From positions 2,311,001 through 2,375,000 of the forward strand of contig NC_019936.1 of the NCBI RefSeq assembly GCF_000327065.1: a stretch of DNA of 64,000 nucleotides, read 5' to 3'. The position numbers were made by a program, and so were the translations under genes. Position 1 is the first letter of the stretch; every line of letters starts with the position of its first letter. This DNA comes from Stutzerimonas stutzeri RCH2 (GTDB lineage Bacteria; Pseudomonadota; Gammaproteobacteria; Pseudomonadales; Pseudomonadaceae). The notes below the pieces were generated by a model. It made no database searches, was not told the origin of the DNA, and saw nothing but the letters and a program-made list of their open reading frames with translations. Below are positions 36,452 to 43,279 of the stretch, one piece after another.

Positions 36452-36493
36452 GTCCACCATCTCTAATGGTGGACTCTTGTCTCATGGTGAGAC
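36452..36493 (+). promoter_or_regulatory. Plus-strand replication origin resembling the Ff gene II origin (copy 1)
   Basis: A 9-bp stem GTCCACCAT/ATGGTGGAC (36452-36460 with 36466-36474) around loop CTCTA is followed by TCTTGT and a second inverted repeat GTCTCA/TGAGAC (36479-36493). In Ff phages the gene II protein nicks a stem-loop with the same elements, including an identical TGGACTCTTGT, and cuts before AATA. By analogy the nick would fall in CTCT/AATGG near 36464-36465. From memory of the Ff origin, not an alignment run. Confidence 0.8.
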
Positions 36494-36507
36494 TTTTGGG
36501 GTGGTTT

Positions 36508-36720
36508 TCAGACTTCCAGCTCTAACGTCAGATCGCCCGACGCGCTGACCTTCGCGCATGGCGTCGCCTTCTCCAGGATGAAATGCGCCAATTCGCTGTC
36601 TTTGATTGGCATGCGTCCCTGCCTGACCAATAACTTATTGATTTCTATGCACTTTTGTCTAAGCGCTTCTTGCTCTGTATTCGACAGACGCAGGGTGGCA
36701 GGCATCGTCAGTTGACCCAT
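36508..36720 (-). CDS. Probable phage repressor (small ribbon-helix-helix-like), copy 1
   Basis: 70 aa from ATG at 36720, with GAGGTG about eight bases upstream; a longer frame to 36774 would run through the operator region. The sequence begins with a strand-like MPATLRLSNTEQEALRQKC, a pattern seen in Arc/CopG-type ribbon-helix-helix proteins, and ends KDSELAHFILEKA. It is divergent from rep across a promoter with repeated ATGCATGC motifs, the classic position of an inovirus immunity repressor (compare RstR or Pf repressor C). Family assignment is weak; context is strong. Absent from the satellites. Confidence 0.65.
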   Translation of the reverse strand: MGQLTMPATLRLSNTEQEALRQKCIEINKLLVRQGRMPIKDSELAHFILEKATPCAKVSASGDLTLELEV

Positions 36721-36746
36721 ATCAAATTCACCTCGTGAAGTGTACG

Positions 36747-36828
36747 TGCATGCATGTGATTTGTATTGACGCATGCAAGTTCACCGGTATACATTCCGCC
36801 GCAATGTGATTTGCATGCATGCATGCAT
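36747..36828 (+). promoter_or_regulatory. rep promoter with ATGCATGC operator-like repeats (copy 1)
   Basis: TTGACG (36766-36771), 16-bp spacer, TATACA (36788-36793) forms a good sigma-70 promoter firing into rep. It is bracketed by GTGCATGCATGTGATTTG (36746-36763) and ATGTGATTTGCATGCATGC (36804-36822), which share GTGATTTG and alternating ATGC. The shared words on both sides suggest operators for the divergent repressor. Same arrangement at +6,432 in copy 2. Confidence 0.7.
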
Positions 36829-36847
36829 AGGCGAATGGACTTCACAA

Positions 36848-38110
36848 ATGCTCGACAAAATCCACCTCTTCGTACCGTTTCGGGTCGATGCCATCGCTAC
36901 CAGCACCGGTAAGCGCGGCAACGAGCTGTTGGTGGTCGATCTGGAAGCCCTGGGCGTTCCGCTCCGTGCTACCAGCGTCCTTTCGGACGGGAAGGGTGGT
37001 TATCAGGTCGAGGACATAAGCCACGCTTGGGAATCTCTCTCCACTGGCTTTACGCCGTTGGCGTTCAAGGTCTTTCACCAGTCGCTCGGCAAGCGCATTC
37101 AGCCCGGCGTCGAGCTGAAAGCCAGCCCTGCGAAGCTGCTCCAGGGGCACAACGTCTTCGGGCCTACCTCGATCCGCAAGGGCGGGGAGGTCATGTTGAA
37201 GTGGCTTGCCGGCTCATATCCGAAGCTGTGGGCCTTGCTGGACTGGCAGGCTGCTGAGGTTTACGGGATCGACTGCACCTATTCCGCTCGCCTGCCCGAT
37301 CAGCGCACCGCGCTACAGCTCGTCCAGGCACTTCGCGGCGTTAGCAACGGCCAGACTCGCAACCGTGGTGACGACTACGAAACCACGGCTTATTGGGGCT
37401 CCAAGGAAACCCGCCTGCGCAAGCTCAAGGCGTACCTCAAGGGCCCTGAGTTTCGCCGCCAGCTCGATGATGCCATCAAGGCCGCCAGAGCCTATGGCGG
37501 TGCCAATTTCGTTCCCTCCCAAGCGTTCGCAGCCCACCGGCTGCTCTCGGTTCTCCAGAATCCCGCGCTCCAGGAGTGGGCCGAAAACCTCCTTCGTCTC
37601 GAAGCCACTGTCATGCACCGCTGGCTCGAACGCAGAAACATCCCGACGAATCTATGGGCCCTTTGCGACTACCAGGAACGGCTGGAAGAGCAGGGGAGTT
37701 GTTTTATTCAGTGGTGTTGGGAACAAGTAACTAAAGAACTGTTTGCGGCCTTTGAAGGTATCTCCATGCGAGTAATTAATGACGAAAAAGTGCTGGCCGC
37801 ACTTAAAGCCCGTTGGACGAAGTTCGGAAAGAACGGGAAAGCCAATGAGACAGTTGCTCTCAACCTGTTTCGCACATATCGCAGTATCAAGGATTACGGT
37901 TGGCAGGAAACCATGGACTCTATGTCTCGTGCGACTTTCTACCGCCACGTTGATCAGATTTGCGAATGCGGACTTTCAAAAGCTGCACTTCAGAAGTTGA
38001 AGATGGACGATCAGAAGAACAACGTTGTTCCGATCCTGCGCTTCCTGCAAGTTGACTTCAGCGCTCAGCGTCCTGGTTGGTACGTTGAGCCGTCCGTGGA
38101 GGCTGCATGA
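36848..38110 (+). CDS. Phage replication initiation protein (gene II/X type), copy 1
   Basis: 420 aa from ATG at 36848 (MLDKIHLFVPF); the upstream in-frame ATG at 36773 lies before the -10 box, so it cannot be on the mRNA. KLLQGHNVFGPTSIRKGGEV (about residues 95-115) is characteristic of the CRI/phage X replication proteins of inoviruses. Candidate catalytic tyrosines occur in GDDYETTAYWGSKETRLRKL (about 180-200). It would nick the plus origin and start rolling-circle replication. It overlaps the next small gene by ATGA. The satellites lack it entirely. Confidence 0.85.
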   Translation: MLDKIHLFVPFRVDAIATSTGKRGNELLVVDLEALGVPLRATSVLSDGKGGYQVEDISHAWESLSTGFTPLAFKVFHQSLGKRIQPGVELKASPAKLLQGHNVFGPTSIRKGGEVMLKWLAGSYPKLWALLDWQAAEVYGIDCTYSARLPDQRTALQLVQALRGVSNGQTRNRGDDYETTAYWGSKETRLRKLKAYLKGPEFRRQLDDAIKAARAYGGANFVPSQAFAAHRLLSVLQNPALQEWAENLLRLEATVMHRWLERRNIPTNLWALCDYQERLEEQGSCFIQWCWEQVTKELFAAFEGISMRVINDEKVLAALKARWTKFGKNGKANETVALNLFRTYRSIKDYGWQETMDSMSRATFYRHVDQICECGLSKAALQKLKMDDQKNNVVPILRFLQVDFSAQRPGWYVEPSVEAA

Positions 38111-38256
38111 TGCGTTCTTGGGCCTATCTCCGCGGCTTTCGTGATTACCGGCCACGCCGCATTTATTGCAATCCGTACCTGCTTTGCAGTTACGACTACA
38201 ACGAATATGAGCGTGGTTGGTTTCAGGCTCATAAGCGCACCGGGCTTTTTTCATGA
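38107..38256 (+). CDS. Rmf/CrpP-like small basic protein, copy 1
   Basis: 49 aa starting at ATGATG overlapping the rep stop. Pattern AYLRGFRDY, then NPYLLCSYDYNEYERGWFQA, resembles ribosome modulation factor and CrpP-type proteins (R-G-F, C-N-P-Y, then E-x-GW-x2-A). Small Rmf-like proteins are frequent in Pseudomonas inoviruses. A role in ribosome hibernation or in zinc-finger-like binding is not shown here. It overlaps the next gene by four bases. Confidence 0.6.
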   Translation: MMRSWAYLRGFRDYRPRRIYCNPYLLCSYDYNEYERGWFQAHKRTGLFS

Positions 38257-38339
38257 TCGCCGCGACTATCAACGCCCTGGTCGTCACTATGTGCGGACTG
38301 TTGGTAATTCACTTTCTCGGGCGCTGGGCCCGTTCATAA
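38253..38339 (+). CDS. 28-aa membrane peptide, copy 1
   Basis: Starts in ATGA overlap with the Rmf-like gene and encodes 28 residues with one hydrophobic helix (INALVVTMCGLLVIHFL) and a basic end GRWARS. Tight coupling supports translation. Possibly a minor virion or assembly peptide. No family recognised. Confidence 0.5.
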   Translation: MIAATINALVVTMCGLLVIHFLGRWARS

Positions 38340-38353
38340 CCGAGGTAATCACC

Positions 38354-38698
38354 ATGCTTGTACAACTGGGCCTGTGCAAAGGCGTCACTTCCAAAGAAAA
38401 GCAAAACGGCATCATCGAACATTACTTGGTCCTTACCGCTCCAGGTAAAGACCAATTCGGTCAAGAAACCGAACAGTCGGTCGGCCTGAAAGTCTCCAAG
38501 CGTCAACTCGATTCAGGCATCGAGAATGCCTATAAGAAATACATCGGCCAGCAAGTTGCTGTTCCGGTATACGCCAAAGCCTGGAAGTCCAAAACTGGCA
38601 CCGCTTTCGGCATGGACCTGTGGCTCTCCGATGACGGCCTGCCTGTTCCAGTTCAGCGCGTACAACCGCGTCCTGCTGCTGTATCTGGCGGCAACTGA
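38354..38698 (+). CDS. Probable ssDNA-binding protein (gene V-like), copy 1
   Basis: 114 aa from ATG at 38354 with CGAGG upstream. A beta-rich, mildly basic small protein (HYLVLTAPGKDQFGQETEQS, GQQVAVPVYAKAWKSKTGTA) with a Pro/Val tail. Position right after rep and before the coat genes is that of the ssDNA-binding protein of inoviruses, which coats the plus strand before extrusion. Sequence alone does not prove it. It overlaps the next gene by one base (TGATG). Confidence 0.7.
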   Translation: MLVQLGLCKGVTSKEKQNGIIEHYLVLTAPGKDQFGQETEQSVGLKVSKRQLDSGIENAYKKYIGQQVAVPVYAKAWKSKTGTAFGMDLWLSDDGLPVPVQRVQPRPAAVSGGN

Positions 38699-38937
38699 TG
38701 ACAACCGGCGCTCTCATCTGTGAAGGCCAAGTAACCATCGCAAATGATGGCGCTCCCCTGTGTTCTGGTATGTGGCAATTAATGGCACTACCACAACCTT
38801 TCGACCCATCCCAGTTACAACCTGCCGAACTGGGCGCATTGTTTGGGTACGGCTTCGGCTTAGTTGCTGGCTGCTGCATCCTGGGCATTGTGGGTCGATT
38901 GTTTCTTAACGCTATATACAACCCAAGCAAGGAGTAA
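38698..38937 (+). CDS. Small membrane (minor coat-type) protein, copy 1
   Basis: 79 aa. Residues 1-45 are polar with two Cys; residues about 46-70 (LFGYGFGLVAGCCILGIVGR) form one transmembrane helix, then NAIYNPSKE. Directly upstream of the major coat gene, as for minor virion proteins. Family not recognised. Confidence 0.65.
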   Translation: MTTGALICEGQVTIANDGAPLCSGMWQLMALPQPFDPSQLQPAELGALFGYGFGLVAGCCILGIVGRLFLNAIYNPSKE

Positions 38938-38941
38938 CACC

Positions 38942-39088
38942 ATGGAAGCAATGATCACTGCAATTACCGGTGCTGTTGACTGGGCTGCTGTTATCACTGG
39001 CGCTGGCACCATCTTTGGTGCGCTCGCCCTGGTCTATGTCGCCTTCAAAGGTGGCCAGATGCTCGTCAACGTCCTGCGCCGCGGTTAA
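38942..39088 (+). CDS. Major coat protein (pVIII-like), copy 1
   Basis: 48 aa from ATG at 38942 with AAGGAG upstream. Layout: short acidic N-terminus (MEAMITAITGAVDW), Gly/Ala-rich hydrophobic helix (GAGTIFGALALVYVAFKGGQ) and basic C-terminus (NVLRRG) that would face the DNA. No cleavable signal peptide is apparent, as in the Pf3 coat protein. A strong terminator follows immediately, as expected for a highly expressed coat gene. Confidence 0.85.
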   Translation: MEAMITAITGAVDWAAVITGAGTIFGALALVYVAFKGGQMLVNVLRRG

Positions 39089-39106
39089 TCCAGCGTGCGT
39101 TGAACT

Positions 39107-39133
39107 GGGGGCCTCGGCCCCCTTTTCTTTTTC
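39107..39133 (+). terminator. Terminator after the major coat gene, copy 1
   Basis: GGGGGC (39107-39112), loop CTCG, GCCCCC (39117-39122), then TTTTCTTTTT. It lies 18 bp after the coat stop and would raise coat mRNA relative to the downstream adsorption/Zot genes. Confidence 0.9.
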
Positions 39134-39148
39134 GGCGGGGGATATTCA

Positions 39149-39223
39149 ATGGCCGATTTATATCAGTGGACGTTCTTTGTTCTCGGTTGCGTTTGTGGTT
39201 ACGCCATCTTCGGGAGGCTCTAA
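39149..39223 (+). CDS. 24-aa membrane peptide (minor coat candidate), copy 1
   Basis: 24 residues (MADLYQWTFFVLGCVCGYAI then FGRL), almost wholly hydrophobic. Its stop TAATG overlaps the start of the adsorption gene, and a GGCGGGGG purine run lies upstream. Size and position resemble gVII/gIX tip proteins of inoviruses. Confidence 0.5.
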   Translation: MADLYQWTFFVLGCVCGYAIFGRL

Positions 39224-40734
39224 TGTTCCGCCTTCTATTAGCTTTTTCTCTCTTGGTCATATCCATCACTGCAAAGGCTGAATCCTACTATTGGATCATT
39301 TCCTTTCCTGCTGACAATGCTAGGTACGTCACTGCTGTTGCGGCTTGTAATGCAAACCATACCTATTACCAGCAACTTAACCCCGGTTACGACAGATATG
39401 ATCAAAGGGTTGTAGTTGGTGAAACTTCATTTTATTGCGAAACCACTGGTTTGCGGCGTAATGCTCAGGGTGTATACGAGCCGTATGGTAGATGGGGAAA
39501 CACTGCTAACCGTCGTGGAGATTCTTGCCAGCCGGGTGAAAACTACGACCCTAATGTTGGTGGTTGTGAGGTTCCCCCAGGTGAAATGGGCGAAGCGTGT
39601 GAAGGTCCTGATCCTGGCTTAACTAAGTTCGGCTATGTCTACAACTCCCAAGGCCAGTGTGTTGACTACACCCGAGCCGATACAGCATCACAATGCAAAC
39701 TACTCGCTGGAACGTCAGCACCAACTAAGATTGCGGTTGTATTTAACGATGATGGATCGCCTCAGATCCCGCCGCCAATGAATGTCGGTGGCTGCGCGGG
39801 CATCGTTGCCTCTGTGGAGCATTGCGAAATGGCACCAGTTCGCTGTGGTGGTGCGTCTGGTAATTCCTGCATGCAGTCTAGTGTCAATACCTGCAAAGTC
39901 CTTGTTTCGTTCTCTGGCGCTGTCTCTGGTGACGGTAAGCCGCTTGTCATTAAGGGGCATGAAGGCTCCGAAGAGGGCGTTTGCCAGCCGGGAGATGCGT
40001 GTGATCCTGCACCTACGCCAATTCAAAATGAGGAAAAACCCTGTGTTTATGTCGAGGACGGGGAAGGTAGGCGTGTTTGTGATTCCAATAAATGGACGGG
40101 GCAACCCGGTGAAAAAAGCTGCGGTACTGTCAATGGTCAGCTTACTTGTATAGGCAAATCGCCGACATCGAACGGCATCAGCATTGGTACTGTCGTTGAG
40201 GAAAAAGCCAACGTCGACGGCACCAAGACAGTTACTAAGACCGACGTTCATAACGAAACCAAGTGCATTGGTGCGGGTAGTTGCAAGACCGAAACCACGA
40301 CCAACAAAACCGTCATCGTTAAAGACTCTGCGGGTAACACTATCGGGCAGTCTGGAAGCTGCACCGGTCCTAAGTGTGCAACTGATGGCAAGGGCGACAA
40401 GAATGGTGATGGTCTTGATGATTGTAAGTCGGGCGAGGATTGCACCGATGAAGAGGAGTTCGAAGGCCCAACTAACGGCGACGCTGGAAGTTTTGGCGAT
40501 AGCCTTGGCAACTTCACCTCACGTGTTAAAGGCGCTCCGATCATTGCGTCCGCATCAAGTTTGACGTTCGCGTCTGGCGGCTCGTGCTCGATGCCTTCTT
40601 TCTCTGTGCCAGTTCTCGGCACGCTTTCGTTTCAGCCTATGTGCCAATGGGCAGCTGATTGGTTCGCACCAATTAAAATGATCATGCTCGCGCTTTGGGC
40701 GCTTGTTGCTGTTCGCACCTTCTTGGAGGCCTAA
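39223..40734 (+). CDS. Adsorption/tip protein, TspB-like (pIII role), copy 1
   Basis: 503 aa from ATG at 39223, coupled to the 24-aa gene and with GGGAGG upstream. Signal peptide residues 1-18 (ending ITAKA). Central Cys-rich region with many Gly/Asp/Thr (CEVPPGEMGEACEGPDPG, CQPGDACDPAPTPIQ) and an acidic DKNGDGLDDCKSGEDCTDEE stretch resembling a calcium-binding loop. A final transmembrane helix (IKMIMLALWALVAVRTF) anchors the C-terminus. The last part resembles the TspB C-terminal domain seen in Neisseria and Pseudomonas filamentous phages. It should bind the pilus or receptor. Confidence 0.8.
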   Translation: MFRLLLAFSLLVISITAKAESYYWIISFPADNARYVTAVAACNANHTYYQQLNPGYDRYDQRVVVGETSFYCETTGLRRNAQGVYEPYGRWGNTANRRGDSCQPGENYDPNVGGCEVPPGEMGEACEGPDPGLTKFGYVYNSQGQCVDYTRADTASQCKLLAGTSAPTKIAVVFNDDGSPQIPPPMNVGGCAGIVASVEHCEMAPVRCGGASGNSCMQSSVNTCKVLVSFSGAVSGDGKPLVIKGHEGSEEGVCQPGDACDPAPTPIQNEEKPCVYVEDGEGRRVCDSNKWTGQPGEKSCGTVNGQLTCIGKSPTSNGISIGTVVEEKANVDGTKTVTKTDVHNETKCIGAGSCKTETTTNKTVIVKDSAGNTIGQSGSCTGPKCATDGKGDKNGDGLDDCKSGEDCTDEEEFEGPTNGDAGSFGDSLGNFTSRVKGAPIIASASSLTFASGGSCSMPSFSVPVLGTLSFQPMCQWAADWFAPIKMIMLALWALVAVRTFLEA

Positions 40735-40736
40735 TT

Positions 40737-41003
40737 ATGCTTGCCGACTTCGCGCAGTGGCTCAAAGACTTCTTCCTTTGGTTGCCGCTCAAGATATGGG
40801 AAATGATGCTCGATGCTCTCGCGAGCGTCATTGAGGCTCTTCCTGTCCCCGACTTCATGTCGAACGCTCAAGGTTATATGTCCAGCGTCGGAGGTAATGT
40901 TCTTTGGGTGCTTGATCTGTTTGCCGTTCCCCAGGGCATGGGCATGGTTATGGCGGCTTTAGTGCTCCGCTTCATTGTTCGCCGCATTCCGATCATTGGG
41001 TGA
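40737..41003 (+). CDS. DUF2523 minor virion/assembly protein, copy 1
   Basis: 88 aa from ATG at 40737, two bases after the adsorption-gene stop. WLKDFFLWLPLKIWEMMLDA (amphipathic), then VLWVLDLFAVPQGMGMVMAA and LRFIVRRIPIIG fit DUF2523, the gp6-like protein that lies between pIII and Zot in many inoviruses. Probably a virion end protein in the inner membrane. Confidence 0.8.
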   Translation: MLADFAQWLKDFFLWLPLKIWEMMLDALASVIEALPVPDFMSNAQGYMSSVGGNVLWVLDLFAVPQGMGMVMAALVLRFIVRRIPIIG

Positions 41004-41006
41004 TAT

Positions 41007-42200
41007 ATGGCTATCGACGCTTATGTTGGCCTTCCTGGTAGTGGCAAAACTTATTCGGTCGTTAAGTTTGCGATCCTGCCCAGCCTCAAACAGGGCCGTT
41101 TAGTTATCACGAACATCCCCCTCACTGATCTTGCCCATCAGGATTACCCCGACCAGATACGCCAGCTCCCGCATAACTGGTATCAGGATGAGAAACTGTT
41201 TGAGACTGTCCCTAATGGCGCTGTTGTTGTCCTCGACGAACTTTGGCGTCGATGGCCGAAGGGCATGCCCGCTGCCAAGGTTCCGTTTCGCGATAAAGAG
41301 TTTCTCGCCGAGCATCGGCACTTGGTAGACGAGGAGGGCAACAGCACCCGAATCGTCCTCGTTACTCAAGACCTGGACCAGATTGCCGCTTTTGCCACCA
41401 TGCTTGTCGATACCACTTATCAGAGCGTCAAGCTGTCCGCCCTCGGAGCTAACAAGAAGTTTCGTGTTGATATCTACCAGGGCGCAGCAAAGGGTCAGAG
41501 GCCTCCTAAATCTCGGCTTCTTCGCTCGACTTATGACCGCTACGAAAAGTCGATTCACCAGTACTACCAGAGTGCTACCAAGAGCCTTACGGGCGTTGTT
41601 GGTGACGAATCCAGGGCGGACAAGCGTGCAACCATCTGGCGATCGCCGCTCATGATCTTCACCTTGATATCTCCGTTTCTGATTGGCTTCCTGGTCTGGC
41701 AGATCGTGCAGTTTTTCGGCAACGGCATGAGCTTCTCGAAGCGGGAACCAGAACCCGACCCAGTTGAGGCTCTAGCCGATATGCCCCTGGTCAACCCTAT
41801 GCCTGCCGATCTGGCTCCTGCTGTTATCCAACAGCCGCAACAGACTCAACCGGCGCAGCGTGGTTATTCTGCCGTCTGGCGTGTCTCTGGCCACATCAAG
41901 CGCAAAGACCCTGACACGAACAAGATGCGTGACGTGGTCATGCTTTCGTCACTCAGTGGCATTCGATATGAGCCTATGGAGAACTGCGAGCCCATCAGCA
42001 TGGGTTTCGAATTCCAATGCGAGGTTGACGGTGATTTGGTCACGCCCTGGTCTGGTCCGATCAACCAGAACATGACGGGCTATGTTCTTGGAGGGGCAAC
42101 CCAATCCGTTGACGCTGGCAAGCAAGCGGTAGGACTTGGCGGCGAGCGTAGCGCTGCCGTCGAAGGACGCACCGCGCAGCCATCCGTTAATCCGATCTGA
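41007..42200 (+). CDS. zot: Zot-family assembly ATPase (pI), copy 1
   Basis: 397 aa. Walker A GLPGSGKT (residues 8-15), Walker B VVVLDE (73-78), one transmembrane helix (about 214-236, MIFTLISPFLIGFLVWQIVQ), and a periplasmic C-terminal part with Cys327 and Cys338. Zot/pI drives phage extrusion at the inner membrane and docks with a secretin. Starts three bases after the DUF2523 stop. Residues 329-397 are the portion kept in every satellite. Confidence 0.92.
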   Translation: MAIDAYVGLPGSGKTYSVVKFAILPSLKQGRLVITNIPLTDLAHQDYPDQIRQLPHNWYQDEKLFETVPNGAVVVLDELWRRWPKGMPAAKVPFRDKEFLAEHRHLVDEEGNSTRIVLVTQDLDQIAAFATMLVDTTYQSVKLSALGANKKFRVDIYQGAAKGQRPPKSRLLRSTYDRYEKSIHQYYQSATKSLTGVVGDESRADKRATIWRSPLMIFTLISPFLIGFLVWQIVQFFGNGMSFSKREPEPDPVEALADMPLVNPMPADLAPAVIQQPQQTQPAQRGYSAVWRVSGHIKRKDPDTNKMRDVVMLSSLSGIRYEPMENCEPISMGFEFQCEVDGDLVTPWSGPINQNMTGYVLGGATQSVDAGKQAVGLGGERSAAVEGRTAQPSVNPI

Positions 42201-42237
42201 TGCATACGACTCTTCATCGCACACGTTCTGATTGGGC

Positions 42238-42268
42238 GCTTCGCATAATGGATGGCCTTATGTTGAGC
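42238..42268 (+). other. Internal att junction, phage copy 1/phage copy 2
   Basis: XerC arm GCTTCGCATAA, 9-bp centre TGGATGGCC, arm TTATGTTGAGC. This is the free-phage attP sequence, recreated between tandem copies. Confidence 0.85.
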
Positions 42269-42320
42269 GGTGTCCGGACAATGCCTCTGGCTCCGGGCGC
42301 CGGTTAACATAGGGCCGATT

Positions 42321-42551
42321 ATGCGCTGCGCTATCGATCTCGAATCCCGCCTCATCAAAACCGCCGAGCTGTATGCGCCGGGCCGCAAGGGTTCCGACGC
42401 CGTGACTTGGATTCTCGACGACTACCCACGACTTGTTGCCGAGATCCGTGATCTGAGAAAGCGAGTCGCCCAGCTCGATGACGAAGGTGCCCAGCTCGAT
42501 GCAGTCCTTCAGGAGCTGCGTCAGATCGCTGAGCGAATCAATCATCTCTGA
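42321..42551 (+). CDS. 76-aa coiled-coil protein, copy 2
   Basis: Same protein as at 35889-36119. It is here preceded by a phage-phage att junction rather than chromosomal sequence, so its upstream 251 bp are the zot 3' end. Confidence 0.6.
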   Translation: MRCAIDLESRLIKTAELYAPGRKGSDAVTWILDDYPRLVAEIRDLRKRVAQLDDEGAQLDAVLQELRQIAERINHL

Positions 42552-42883
42552 CCTGTCCCCCTGGCCTCGACCTCGCCGCTCGCGGCGATTAGTCGCCTGC
42601 ACTGCTTCCTGTCGTGCTGCATAGCGCCTGCGACGATACCCCCGAAGGGGCCGCAACCATCGACCCACAAAAAAGCCCCCAGCGGCCTGTATGGCCCTCT
42701 GGAGGCTTCTCGCGATCTTCGTCCCACCGTCCCCCCACCAGCTCAACCCGCGCCCCGATCTGCCCAAATGGAACAGCTCCAGGGCTTCTCTCTGCCGCTC
42801 TCCCAGGATCATCAGCACCGCTGACGGTTAGGTCACGAAGTTGCAGTGGTTCCGCCGCGCTTTGGCTTCACCGGCGCAGCCGG

Positions 42884-42925
42884 GTCCACCATCTCTAATG
42901 GTGGACTCTTGTCTCATGGTGAGAC
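42884..42925 (+). promoter_or_regulatory. Plus-strand origin, copy 2
   Basis: Same two inverted repeats as 36452-36493, with helper-type T in the second loop (CATGGT). The upstream structured block is at 42552-42883, including the long hairpin at 42673-42708. Confidence 0.8.
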
Positions 42926-42939
42926 TTTTGGGGTGGTTT

Positions 42940-43152
42940 TCAGACTTCCAGCTCTAACGTCAGATCGCCCGACGCGCTGACCTTCGCGCATGGCGTCGCC
43001 TTCTCCAGGATGAAATGCGCCAATTCGCTGTCTTTGATTGGCATGCGTCCCTGCCTGACCAATAACTTATTGATTTCTATGCACTTTTGTCTAAGCGCTT
43101 CTTGCTCTGTATTCGACAGACGCAGGGTGGCAGGCATCGTCAGTTGACCCAT
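42940..43152 (-). CDS. Probable phage repressor, copy 2
   Basis: Identical to 36508-36720. Two repressor copies would double the dose and could strengthen immunity of the array against super-infection. Confidence 0.65.
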   Translation of the reverse strand: MGQLTMPATLRLSNTEQEALRQKCIEINKLLVRQGRMPIKDSELAHFILEKATPCAKVSASGDLTLELEV

Positions 43153-43279
43153 ATCAAATTCACCTCGTGAAGTGTACGTGCATGCATGTGATTTGTATTG
43201 ACGCATGCAAGTTCACCGGTATACATTCCGCCGCAATGTGATTTGCATGCATGCATGCATAGGCGAATGGACTTCACAA

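Larger units (their letters stand above)
35817..42248 (+). mobile_element. Inovirus prophage, copy 1 (helper-type, 6,432 bp)
   Basis: A complete filamentous-phage genome by gene order: 76-aa gene, structured intergenic region with plus-strand origin, repressor (minus), Rep, Rmf-like protein, small membrane protein, ssDNA-binding protein, membrane protein, major coat, small membrane protein, adsorption protein, DUF2523, Zot. No integrase or secretin gene is present, so XerC/D and a host secretin are presumably used. The base composition is visibly less GC-rich than the flanks. Boundaries are set at the XerC exchange point (CATAA/T). Confidence 0.93.

Noticed and set aside
37313..38287. Several 60-100 codon minus-strand frames within rep and the small phage genes
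   Set aside because: Antisense to well-supported coding genes, with no start signals or recognisable products.
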